From Bacilli bacterium (GTDB taxonomy: Bacteria; Bacillota_I; Bacilli_A; ML615J-28; CAG-313), in the NCBI GenBank assembly GCA_017937305.1, contig JAGBDV010000014.1, positions 1 through 34,726 of the forward strand: DNA of 34,726 bases, given 5' to 3'. This document shows, piece after piece, positions 17,396-24,221 of this stretch. The notes beneath the pieces were generated by a model, which made no database searches, was not told the origin of the DNA, and saw only the letters and a list, made by a program, of their open reading frames with translations. The position numbers were made by a program, and so were the translations under genes. The stretch's first letter is position 1; each line of letters starts with the position of its first letter.

Positions 17396-17423
17396 TGCAT
17401 TAAAGCATATAATATAGTATAAT
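17395..17423 (+). promoter_or_regulatory. Promoter of the czrA-zntA operon
   Basis: TTGCAT at 17395-17400, 17-base spacer, TATAAT at 17418-17423. The -35 overlaps the end of the preceding terminator. Confidence 0.78.
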
Positions 17424-17435
17424 ATATGCGTATAT

Positions 17436-17459
17436 ACACATATGTGTTATTACACATAT
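17436..17459 (+). promoter_or_regulatory. Putative ArsR/SmtB-family operator
   Basis: Three overlapping half-sites: the palindrome ACACATATGTGT (17436-17447), and ATATGTGT-TATT-ACACATAT (17440-17459), an 8-4-8 inverted repeat sharing the middle half-site. It lies between the -10 box and the ribosome binding site AAGGAG (17461-17466), where repressor binding would block transcription. Confidence 0.65.
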
Positions 17460-17472
17460 AAAGGAGAATATA

Positions 17473-17775
17473 ATGAACAAAGAATTAATAAATGATGATT
17501 TAGCTTATACATTAGCTGAATTTTATAAAATAATGTCAGATCATACAAGAATGAAAATTATTTATGCATTAACTAAAAAAGAATTATGCGTAGGAGAACT
17601 TTCAGAAATAGTTAATATGAGTCAAACAGCAGTATCTTATCAATTAAGAATATTAAGAGGTGCTAGACTTGTAAAATATAGAAGAGAAGGTAAAATGATT
17701 TTCTATTCAATAGATGATGAACACGTAAGTGATATTATAAATACGACAATTATACATTTAGGACATGAGGAGTAG
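17473..17775 (+). CDS. Zinc-sensing ArsR/SmtB-family repressor, CzrA-type
   Basis: 100 residues, a winged-helix dimer. The recognition helix is in MSQTAVSYQLRILRGARLV, and the wing is YRREGKMIFYSI. The alpha-5 metal site of SmtB/CzrA is intact: Asp82-x-His84, ten residues, His95-x-x-His98, the same D-H-H-H set and spacing as S. aureus CzrA (Zn/Co). The alpha-3 site of CadC/ArsR (ELCVCDL) is lost, since it reads ELCVGEL with one Cys. Expected to repress its own operon until zinc binds. The metal-exporting ATPase starts 3 bases after its stop. AAGGAG precedes the ATG. Confidence 0.9.
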   Translation: MNKELINDDLAYTLAEFYKIMSDHTRMKIIYALTKKELCVGELSEIVNMSQTAVSYQLRILRGARLVKYRREGKMIFYSIDDEHVSDIINTTIIHLGHEE

Positions 17776-17778
17776 AAT

Positions 17779-19995
17779 ATGAAAACAGTTGAATATTATT
17801 TTAAAGGCATAGATTGTCCAAACTGTGCAGCTAAAGTAGAAGCCCAATTAAATAAAATTTCAAATATAGAAGAAGCAAGAGTTAATTTTTTATCTAAAAA
17901 AATTATAATTAACTATAAAGAAGAAGAGTTTGATTTAAAAGAATTAGAAGCTTTTATAAAAAAGTGTGAACCTGATGCAGTATTATCAAAAGAAGAATTA
18001 GAAGAATCTCATAAACATGAACATCATCATGAACACGGATGTTGTCATGACCATGATCATGAATGTTGTCATGACCATGATCATAAATGTTGTCACGAAC
18101 ATGAACATCATCATGAGCATAATTGTTGCAAGCAAAATCATATTAGAAATTTAAATAATATTTTGTTTATTCTTGGTATATGTTTTGGAATTGGAGCTGT
18201 TCTTTTCAATTTATTTATAAAACTTGAAAGTATTTTCCTTATTGGTAAATTATTGTTTATTATATCTTATTTATTACTAGCGTATAAAATTATAATTAAG
18301 TCTTTTAAAAATATTATTAAGGGTAACATTTTTGATGAAAATTTACTTATGCTTGTTGCAAGTGTTGGGGCTTTAATTATAAATGAAGGTCTTGAAGCTA
18401 TTTTAGTTGTTTTGCTATATCGTATAGGAGAATATTTTCAAGATAAAGCATTAGGAGAATCAACTGATGCTATTGCATCGCTTACAAAATTAAAAGTAGA
18501 TGTTGTACATTTAGAAAATGGAACTGATATTTTAACTAAGGATGCAAAAGTTGGTGATGTTATAATTGTAAAAGTAGGAGAACGTATTCCTCTTGATGGT
18601 AAAGTAATAAAGGGTGTTAGTAGTATTGATACTAAAGTTATTACAGGTGAAAGTATGCCATCTGATGTTTTTGTTGGAGATAGTGTTTTATCAGGTTGCA
18701 TTAATTTAACTAGTGTTTTATATATAGAAGTTAGTAAAGAGTTAAATGAATCTACAACAAGTAAGATTATTAAGATGGTTCAACTTGCAAGTGACAAAAA
18801 ATCAAAAACAGAAGAATTTATTACTAAGTTTGCAAGAATTTATACGCCAATAGTTTTGATTTTAGCAATAGGTGTATTTTTAGTAGAATGGTTATTAATT
18901 GAGTCGTTTACTTTAAATGATGCACTAAATAATTGTTTTGTATTTTTAGTTTCATCATGTCCATGTGCTTTAGTAATATCTATTCCACTAGCTTTCTTTG
19001 GTGGTATTGGTAGATGTTCTTCATTTGGTGTATTAGTAAAAGGTGGTAACTATGTTGAAGCTTTATCAAAAACTAAAATGATTTGTTTCGATAAAACTGG
19101 AACTTTAACTAAAGGAAATTTTAAAGTTAGTAAAATTAATCCTATTAATGTATCAAAAGAAGATTTTGTGAATATGTTAGTAAGTGTAGAAAGTTATTCT
19201 AATCATCCGATAGCTTTAAGTATTTCAAAACTTAAGGTTTCTAAAAAACTTAAAATTTATAATTTAGAAGAACTTCCAGGTTTAGGTATTAAATGTTTAT
19301 TTGAAGAAAAAGAAGTTTTAGTTGGTAATTATGAATTAATGGTTAAATCAGGAATTAATGTAGTAAAAGAAGATGAAGTTGGTAGCGTTATTTATTTAGC
19401 ATATGATAAAGTTTATTATGGAAATGTATTAATAGTTGATGAAATTAAAGAAGATTCTTTTGAAATGATGAACAGCATTAAAAAATTAAATATTAATACA
19501 ACAATATTAACTGGTGATAATAAAAGTGTAGCTGAAGCTGTTGGTTCTAGTTTAGGAGTTTCTAAAGTTTATGCAAAATTATTACCAAATCAAAAGTTAG
19601 AAATATTAGATGAAATTATTAAAAATAAACCTCTTAAATCCACTGTTGTATATGTAGGAGATGGTATCAATGATACACCAGCTTTAAAACTTTCTGATGT
19701 TGGTGTTGCAATAGGAGGGTTAGGTAATGATGAAGCTGTTAATGCAAGTGATGTTGTGTTATTAAATAATAATATGAATAATTTGGTAAGAGCGATTAAA
19801 GTATCTAAGTTTACTAAAAAGATTTTAATTGAAAATATTGTATTTGCTCTTGTAGTAAAATTTATTGCATTAATTATTGGTATGCTTGGTCTTCTTGGAA
19901 GTTATGGAATGATTCTAGGTGTATTTGCTGATGTTGGAGTTTGTTTAATTACAATTTTAAATACACTTAGAATATTAAGATATGGAGGTAAATAA
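17779..19995 (+). CDS. zntA: Zn(II)/Cd(II)/Pb(II)-translocating P1B-2-type ATPase
   Basis: 738 residues; exports divalent soft metals across the membrane using ATP. In order: an N-terminal HMA domain with DCPNCA (Cys13, Cys16); a His/Cys-rich linker (about 75-118) of repeated CCHDHDH; membrane helices; the actuator TGES; the intramembrane metal site CPC at 394-396; the phosphorylated Asp438 in DKTGTLT; SNHPIALS (the HP motif); GDGINDTPA. The last membrane helices have Lys694 (ALVVKFIAL) and Asp718 (VFADVGV), the pair diagnostic for ZntA/CadA rather than copper pumps. It follows the CzrA-type regulator by 3 bases. Zinc is the likeliest substrate, judging from the regulator. Confidence 0.94.
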   Translation: MKTVEYYFKGIDCPNCAAKVEAQLNKISNIEEARVNFLSKKIIINYKEEEFDLKELEAFIKKCEPDAVLSKEELEESHKHEHHHEHGCCHDHDHECCHDHDHKCCHEHEHHHEHNCCKQNHIRNLNNILFILGICFGIGAVLFNLFIKLESIFLIGKLLFIISYLLLAYKIIIKSFKNIIKGNIFDENLLMLVASVGALIINEGLEAILVVLLYRIGEYFQDKALGESTDAIASLTKLKVDVVHLENGTDILTKDAKVGDVIIVKVGERIPLDGKVIKGVSSIDTKVITGESMPSDVFVGDSVLSGCINLTSVLYIEVSKELNESTTSKIIKMVQLASDKKSKTEEFITKFARIYTPIVLILAIGVFLVEWLLIESFTLNDALNNCFVFLVSSCPCALVISIPLAFFGGIGRCSSFGVLVKGGNYVEALSKTKMICFDKTGTLTKGNFKVSKINPINVSKEDFVNMLVSVESYSNHPIALSISKLKVSKKLKIYNLEELPGLGIKCLFEEKEVLVGNYELMVKSGINVVKEDEVGSVIYLAYDKVYYGNVLIVDEIKEDSFEMMNSIKKLNINTTILTGDNKSVAEAVGSSLGVSKVYAKLLPNQKLEILDEIIKNKPLKSTVVYVGDGINDTPALKLSDVGVAIGGLGNDEAVNASDVVLLNNNMNNLVRAIKVSKFTKKILIENIVFALVVKFIALIIGMLGLLGSYGMILGVFADVGVCLITILNTLRILRYGGK
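18040..18111 (+). repeat. Three 24-bp tandem repeats encoding the His/Cys linker of the P-type ATPase
   Basis: TGTTGTCATGACCATGATCA at 18040 recurs at 18064 and, diverged, at 18088. The encoded unit is CCHDHDHE/K. It lies between the HMA domain and the first membrane helix. Confidence 0.9.
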
Positions 19996-20207
19996 TGGAA
20001 AATATTATATTTATTATTACATTTCTAGGAATGTTAATTGTTTCAACAATTGTACTTTTAGATATTAATTTTGAAAAAATCTTTAAACAAGGAAAAATAG
20101 GTTCTATTAGAGCATTTTTCTTTATTACAATCTTTATTATATCTTGTCTTGCTGCAATTTGTATGAAAGAACTCGTTGAAGTATTTTATTCAATATTAAA
20201 TTTTTAA
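19995..20207 (+). CDS. Small two-helix membrane protein of the zinc efflux operon
   Basis: 70 residues. Its ATG overlaps the stop of the ATPase gene by one base (TAATG), and the ribosome binding site GGAGGT lies inside the end of that gene, so the two are translationally coupled. Two hydrophobic segments (IIFIITFLGMLIVSTIVLL and AFFFITIFIISCLAAI) flank a short basic loop (KIFKQGKIGSIR). No family recognised. The coupling suggests an accessory role with the pump. Confidence 0.7.
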   Translation: MENIIFIITFLGMLIVSTIVLLDINFEKIFKQGKIGSIRAFFFITIFIISCLAAICMKELVEVFYSILNF

Positions 20208-20215
20208 AAATTATT

Positions 20216-20245
20216 GAATAAAAAATAATAAAACTTCGCATAATA
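20216..20245 (+). promoter_or_regulatory. Putative forespore-sigma promoter of spoIIQ
   Basis: GAATA at 20216-20220, 18 bases, CATAATA at 20239-20245. From memory, the B. subtilis SigG consensus is GHATR-N18-CATWHTA and the match is complete; SigF has the same geometry. The start would fall near 20251, at the ribosome binding site GAGGTGAT. Confidence 0.5.
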
Positions 20246-20261
20246 AATGTGAGGTGATATT

Positions 20262-20915
20262 ATGAAAAATTGGATTAAAAAGATTGGCCAAAATAAATTT
20301 CAATTTTTCTTCTTTGTTGGAATTGTTTGTTTAATGTTTGCTGCTATTATTATAGGTAGTTTAAATAATAATAAACAAGTTGAACAACCAAATGATGATA
20401 CAACTATTACACCAAGTCCTACTCCTGATGATGAAGGAGTTGGAAATATCTCTGATGAATTTGTTTCAATGCCTTTTGATGCAACACTTGAATATGATGT
20501 TGTAAGAAAGTTTTATGAAAAAGATGCAAGTATTGATGATCAAACTAAATCTTTAATCAAGTATCAAAATAGTTTTAGAACTAGTACGGGAACAAGTTTT
20601 GCGTTAAAGAGTGGTGAATACTTTGACGTTGTTTCAGCAATTGCAGGGACAGTAACTGAAGTATCTAATAGTCCTTTATTTGGTAATTATGTAGTTGTAT
20701 CTAATGATGAAGATGTTAAAACTTATTATTATGGCCTAAGTGAAGTCTGTGTTGAAAAAGGTACAAAAGTCCTTCAAGGAGTAAAACTTGGAGTTTCTGG
20801 TACTACAACTGTTGATTCAGAAACTGGTATTCATGTTTATTTCCAAATCTCAAAAGCAGGTAAATTTTTAAATCCTGAGAAGGCAATTGGTACTAAAACA
20901 AAAGAATTAAAATAA
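20262..20915 (+). CDS. spoIIQ: SpoIIQ-like LytM-domain protein (degenerate M23)
   Basis: 217 residues. One N-terminal membrane helix (about 13-34), a Pro/Asp/Thr linker, then a LytM domain. Similarity to B. subtilis SpoIIQ is strong in register: RKFYEKDAS, SLIKYQNSFRTSTG, FDVVSAIAGTVTEVSNSPLFGNYVVVS, VLQGVKLGVSG and HVYFQISKAGKFLNPE. M23 zinc ligands are largely lost: HxxxD reads STGTS and the HxH motif reads HVY. A structural, not hydrolytic, role is therefore expected. In B. subtilis SpoIIQ pairs with SpoIIIAH to link forespore and mother-cell membranes during engulfment. AGGTGAT precedes the ATG. Confidence 0.86.
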   Translation: MKNWIKKIGQNKFQFFFFVGIVCLMFAAIIIGSLNNNKQVEQPNDDTTITPSPTPDDEGVGNISDEFVSMPFDATLEYDVVRKFYEKDASIDDQTKSLIKYQNSFRTSTGTSFALKSGEYFDVVSAIAGTVTEVSNSPLFGNYVVVSNDEDVKTYYYGLSEVCVEKGTKVLQGVKLGVSGTTTVDSETGIHVYFQISKAGKFLNPEKAIGTKTKELK

Positions 20916-20949
20916 AAAATGTAAGAATTTTATTCTTACATTTTTGTTT
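20915..20949. terminator. Bidirectional terminator between spoIIQ and mnmM
   Basis: Stem 20915-20928 / 20932-20945 with core ATGTAAGAAT and loop TTT. T-rich on the plus side (TTTTTGTTTTT), with A's preceding on the other strand. It covers the ends of both convergent genes. Confidence 0.88.
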
Positions 20950-21499
20950 TTGATATTGTTATTATATAAGGAGAAGAAGGACGATTATAATTTAAGTATT
21001 TTGTAACTAAATATTTTTTACTATTTAAATTATAAACATAATCATCTATAAAATCACTTTCTATTTTTCCTTCAGTATGACCTGGATAAAGACATATAAT
21101 GATTAATAAATTTTCATTATTATCAATTTCATTAATAAGTTTTTCTAGTGCAATCATAGTTGTTTCTTTTTTTGTTGTGATACTTTTATTACATGTAGGA
21201 AGATAACCTAAATTGAATATTGCAAGATCATATAAAGATGCATCTATTTCTTCATGTGATTGATGAAATAATGATACGTTTTTAATGCTTAAATTATTTA
21301 GTTTATCTTCTGTTGTTTTTATTGCAATTTCTTGAATATCATAGCTATCAACATGACCATTGTCTTTTAATAAATTTGCCATGAAAATTGTATCATTCCC
21401 CATTCCACAAGTAGCATCTAAACATCTAATATATGATAAAGAAGAATTCTTAATATATTCACTTATAATTAAATGACTAAATTCAACAATCTTGAACAT
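20936..21499 (-). CDS. mnmM: tRNA 5-aminomethyl-2-thiouridine methyltransferase-like (YtqB family)
   Basis: 187 residues. Class I SAM methyltransferase with CLDATCGMGNDTIFMA (motif I, 26-41), SYDIQ, and FNLGYLPTCNKSI, a family-specific variant of the catalytic loop, then SSPYIITISK. These match the YtqB family. From memory, B. subtilis YtqB was identified as MnmM, which methylates nm5s2U to mnm5s2U at tRNA wobble position 34. Its start overlaps the end of the upstream radical-SAM gene by 17 bases, the same pairing as ytqA-ytqB. AGGAGA precedes the ATG. Confidence 0.85.
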   Translation of the reverse strand: MFKIVEFSHLIISEYIKNSSLSYIRCLDATCGMGNDTIFMANLLKDNGHVDSYDIQEIAIKTTEDKLNNLSIKNVSLFHQSHEEIDASLYDLAIFNLGYLPTCNKSITTKKETTMIALEKLINEIDNNENLLIIICLYPGHTEGKIESDFIDDYVYNLNSKKYLVTKYLNYNRPSSPYIITISKTKM

Positions 21500-22436
21500 A
21501 TAAATCTCCTTGGTAATAGTTTTCTTTTCTCATTAGTTTATCTATTTCATTCATAACTACAAATTTCTTTAACGTCCACATCGGAGCTAATAACTCGTTT
21601 TTATCTGCATCACCCGTAATTCTATGAATTACTACATTTGGAGGAAGAAGTCTTAATTGTGTAACAACAATTTTCACATATTCTTCTAATGTAAGCAGTG
21701 GAAAAGGATTTTCTTTATATAATGCACCAAGTGGTGAATTATTTATTACATGTAGCATATGGATTTTTATACCATCTATTGGAAGTTTTGATAAGAACTT
21801 TACTGTATTAAGCATGTCATCATATGTATCAGTTGGTAGTCCATTAATAATATGAACGATTACTTTAATTCCTAAAGCTTTTAAATTGTTTACTGCTTTA
21901 ATTAAACATTCATTTTGATATCCTCGATTAATAAATTTAGCAGTATTTTCATTAGATGATTGAAATCCAAGTTCTATCCATAAAGGAAGTTGTTTATTAA
22001 TAGTATTTAATAAATCTAAAATATCATCATTAAGACAATCAGGACGCGTTGCAATAGACAATACTTTAATTTTATCATCTAGTTTTTTTCCATCTTTTAT
22101 GATTTGTTCATATCGCATTTTAAGGTCATCTACTGTACCATAAGTATTAGTATTAGCTTGAAAATAGGCAATATAAGCCCCATTAGGCCATTTATTTTCT
22201 AATTTAGAAACCACTTCATAAAATTGATCTTTAATAGATAAATTGATATTACCTGCAAAATCTCCACTACCTTTAGCAGAACAAAATATACATCCATTAG
22301 TGCTTATTTTACCATCTCTATTTGGGCATGAAAAGTTTCCATTAAGAGATACTTTAAATACTTTTTCATTGTATATGTTTTTTAAATAATTATTTAATGT
22401 TAGATAGTGTTTTTCATCTGTAAATAAGTTATTCAT
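21483..22436 (-). CDS. mnmL: Radical SAM protein, YtqA/MnmL-like (TIGR01212 family)
   Basis: 317 residues. Elp3-like radical SAM fold with the family's unusual cluster motif FSCPNRDGKISTNGCIFC (Cys37, Cys49, Cys52), then YFQANTNTYG, LSIATRPDC, WIELGFQSS, HIINGLPTDT and HMLHVINNSPL. From memory, B. subtilis YtqA was linked to conversion of cmnm5(s2)U to nm5(s2)U, feeding MnmM. The downstream partner gene overlaps it, supporting that role. It ends in TGA, the only TGA stop among the complete genes here; reading through would add just two residues before a TAG. AGAGGAT lies upstream of the ATG. Confidence 0.87.
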   Translation of the reverse strand: MNNLFTDEKHYLTLNNYLKNIYNEKVFKVSLNGNFSCPNRDGKISTNGCIFCSAKGSGDFAGNINLSIKDQFYEVVSKLENKWPNGAYIAYFQANTNTYGTVDDLKMRYEQIIKDGKKLDDKIKVLSIATRPDCLNDDILDLLNTINKQLPLWIELGFQSSNENTAKFINRGYQNECLIKAVNNLKALGIKVIVHIINGLPTDTYDDMLNTVKFLSKLPIDGIKIHMLHVINNSPLGALYKENPFPLLTLEEYVKIVVTQLRLLPPNVVIHRITGDADKNELLAPMWTLKKFVVMNEIDKLMRKENYYQGDLYVQDC

Positions 22437-22527
22437 AGTATTTATCCTCTTATATATATTTTACTATATTATTTTATTAAAAACAATAAAACAACGTTTT
22501 TAAATAAGTGTTATTTTTCTTATTTAA

Positions 22528-22556
22528 TTGATAAATTGGTCAAATAATGGTATAAT
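22528..22556 (+). promoter_or_regulatory. Sigma-A promoter of the DUF1295 gene
   Basis: TTGATA at 22528-22533, 17-base spacer, TATAAT at 22551-22556 with extended -10 TGG. Confidence 0.83.
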
Positions 22557-22578
22557 ATATTAAAAAGAGGTAATAATT

Positions 22579-23481
22579 ATGATATTTTCTAAATTAAGAT
22601 CGATAATAGCAGTATTAATTATATATGTTGCTGCATTTATAGGATGTTTTGTATTATATCCTTATTTAGATATTCCAGGTGATCCTGGTCAAGCAATTTT
22701 AATTAAAGTATTATTACTTGATGTTCTTGCAACAGTATTTATCTTTATTATGAGTTGCATTTTTAAAAATTCATCTATTTATGATCCTTATTGGAGTGTA
22801 GCTCCAATAGTAATGTCAATTAGTTTTTTATATCTTAGTGATAATTTTAATACATGGAGTATTATTTTAGTTATATTGATTTGTGTATGGGGACTTAGAC
22901 TTACTATTAACTGGGCATCAAGATTTAATAATTTACGCCATCAAGATTGGAGATATACTCACTTTAAGAATAAATTTCCAAAATTATATCCACTTTTAAA
23001 CTTTTTTGGTATCCATTTAATGCCAACTATTGTTGTTGCAGTAGCAATGATTCCTGCATTTAACTTCATAGGTGATGTTACTAAAGCAGGTTATGAACCT
23101 TCATTTATGACTATTATTGCATATTTAGTTATTGTTATTGCAATACTAATAGAAGCAATTTCAGATTTACAAATGACAATGTTTAAAAGGATACCTTCTA
23201 ATACTGGATTAGTTATGACTCAAGGTTTATGGAAAAACAGTCGTCATCCAAATTATTTTGGTGAGATTTTGTTTTGGTTTGGTGTATTTTTAGTGCATTT
23301 TAGTGTTAGAAATGCTAATCCATTACTAGTATTTTGTCCATTAGTTGTATTTGTTTTATTCCAATTTGTAAGTATTCCAATGATGGACAAGCGTCAGCTT
23401 AATTCTAAACCTTCATTTAAAGAATATATGGAATCTACAAATCCACTTTTACCAATATTTCCACCGAAGAAAGACAAATAA
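22579..23481 (+). CDS. DUF1295 / steroid 5-alpha-reductase-like membrane protein
   Basis: 300 residues with about seven hydrophobic segments. The DUF1295 hallmarks are YDPYWSVAPI near residue 70, LRLTINWASRFNNLRHQDWRY in the middle, and NSRHPNYFGEILFWFG (about 220-235), the C-terminal nucleotide/cofactor motif shared with steroid 5-alpha-reductases and isoprenylcysteine methyltransferases. The C-terminus ends in PLLPIFPPKKDK. Substrate unknown; a membrane lipid or isoprenoid reductase is the usual guess. AAGAGGT lies before the ATG. Single-gene unit. Confidence 0.85.
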   Translation: MIFSKLRSIIAVLIIYVAAFIGCFVLYPYLDIPGDPGQAILIKVLLLDVLATVFIFIMSCIFKNSSIYDPYWSVAPIVMSISFLYLSDNFNTWSIILVILICVWGLRLTINWASRFNNLRHQDWRYTHFKNKFPKLYPLLNFFGIHLMPTIVVAVAMIPAFNFIGDVTKAGYEPSFMTIIAYLVIVIAILIEAISDLQMTMFKRIPSNTGLVMTQGLWKNSRHPNYFGEILFWFGVFLVHFSVRNANPLLVFCPLVVFVLFQFVSIPMMDKRQLNSKPSFKEYMESTNPLLPIFPPKKDK

Positions 23482-23512
23482 AAGCTATAGGTTGAACCTA
23501 TAGCTTATTTAA
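23482..23512. terminator. Bidirectional terminator between DUF1295 and yigZ genes
   Basis: Stem AAGCTATAGGTT (23482-23493) / AACCTATAGCTT (23495-23506). The minus direction is followed by TTTTATTT; the plus direction has ATTTAATT, so it is probably stronger for the minus gene. Confidence 0.82.
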
Positions 23513-24086
23513 TTATTATTTGATTATTTGTAAGACTAATTAATATATCTTTAATCGTTGAAACATCAGATTCAGGAACTTTAACTTTTAGTGTAACATT
23601 AGTAGTAAAGTCTTTAGCTAATATCTCATAACTTTTAAGCTTATTTTCAATTATATTCATAAAGCCATAGTTAAATATTAACTCTAATGTTTCATAATTA
23701 ATGATTGGAGCAATTCCAGCTTCTTTTAACGCAAGACTTGCAGAAGAAGAATAAGCTCTAACTAAGCCTCCTGCACCAAGTTTAATTCCACCAAAATATC
23801 TAACTACAATACAAACAAAATTTGTAATGTCATTTTTTTTAAATACATCTAGTACTGGTAGACCTGCTGTACCGCTTGGTTCTCCATCATCATTTGCATG
23901 ACCATGTTCACCAGTTGGTCCAACTAGATAAGCTGTAACATGATGTGTTGCGTTAGGATGTATTTCTTTTATTTCTTTTATATAGTTTTTTGCATCAAGA
24001 GGTGTAGTTACTAGTTTTAAATATGTTATGAAACTACTTTTATTTATTTCTTGCTCAACAATTACATCTTTACCTATTGTGTTCAT
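23505..24086 (-). CDS. yigZ: YigZ/IMPACT-family protein
   Basis: 193 residues (YvyE in B. subtilis). The N-terminal UPF0029 domain contains HVTAYLVGPTGEHGHANDDGEPSGTAGLPVL and VRYFGGIKLGAGGLVRAYS, the family hallmarks. A C-terminal DUF1949 ferredoxin-like domain follows (about 130-193). The eukaryotic homologue IMPACT regulates Gcn2 at the ribosome; the bacterial role is unclear. AAGGAGCA precedes the ATG. Its stop lies in the terminator stem shared with the convergent DUF1295 gene. Confidence 0.92.
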   Translation of the reverse strand: MNTIGKDVIVEQEINKSSFITYLKLVTTPLDAKNYIKEIKEIHPNATHHVTAYLVGPTGEHGHANDDGEPSGTAGLPVLDVFKKNDITNFVCIVVRYFGGIKLGAGGLVRAYSSSASLALKEAGIAPIINYETLELIFNYGFMNIIENKLKSYEILAKDFTTNVTLKVKVPESDVSTIKDILISLTNNQIIIK

Positions 24087-24105
24087 AGTCTGCTCCTTTT
24101 ATTTA

Positions 24106-24114
24106 ATTATATCA
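24106..24114 (-). promoter_or_regulatory. Extended -10 promoter of yigZ
   Basis: On the minus strand TGATATAAT, 20 bases before the start. The -35 region (TTTATT) is weak. Confidence 0.55.
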
Positions 24115-24171
24115 AAAATTGATTTAAAAATAAAGTAGTTTAATATATAATGATAAAAAAATATGAATAAG

Positions 24172-24200
24172 TTTACAAAATATAATTTTTTTAGTATAAT
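24172..24200 (+). promoter_or_regulatory. Sigma-A promoter of the GNAT-CinA gene
   Basis: TTTACA at 24172-24177, 17-base spacer, TATAAT at 24195-24200. Confidence 0.8.
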
Positions 24201-24221
24201 AAATAATAAGAGGAAACTTAT

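Noticed and set aside
21483..21490. Full reassignment of TGA to Trp in this organism
   Set aside because: Trp is written TGG throughout and no gene contains an internal TGA; one terminal TGA does not show reassignment.
22437..22527. Sigma-A promoter for mnmL on the minus strand
   Set aside because: Only poor matches were found (TATAGT with no well-spaced -35), so no site is claimed.
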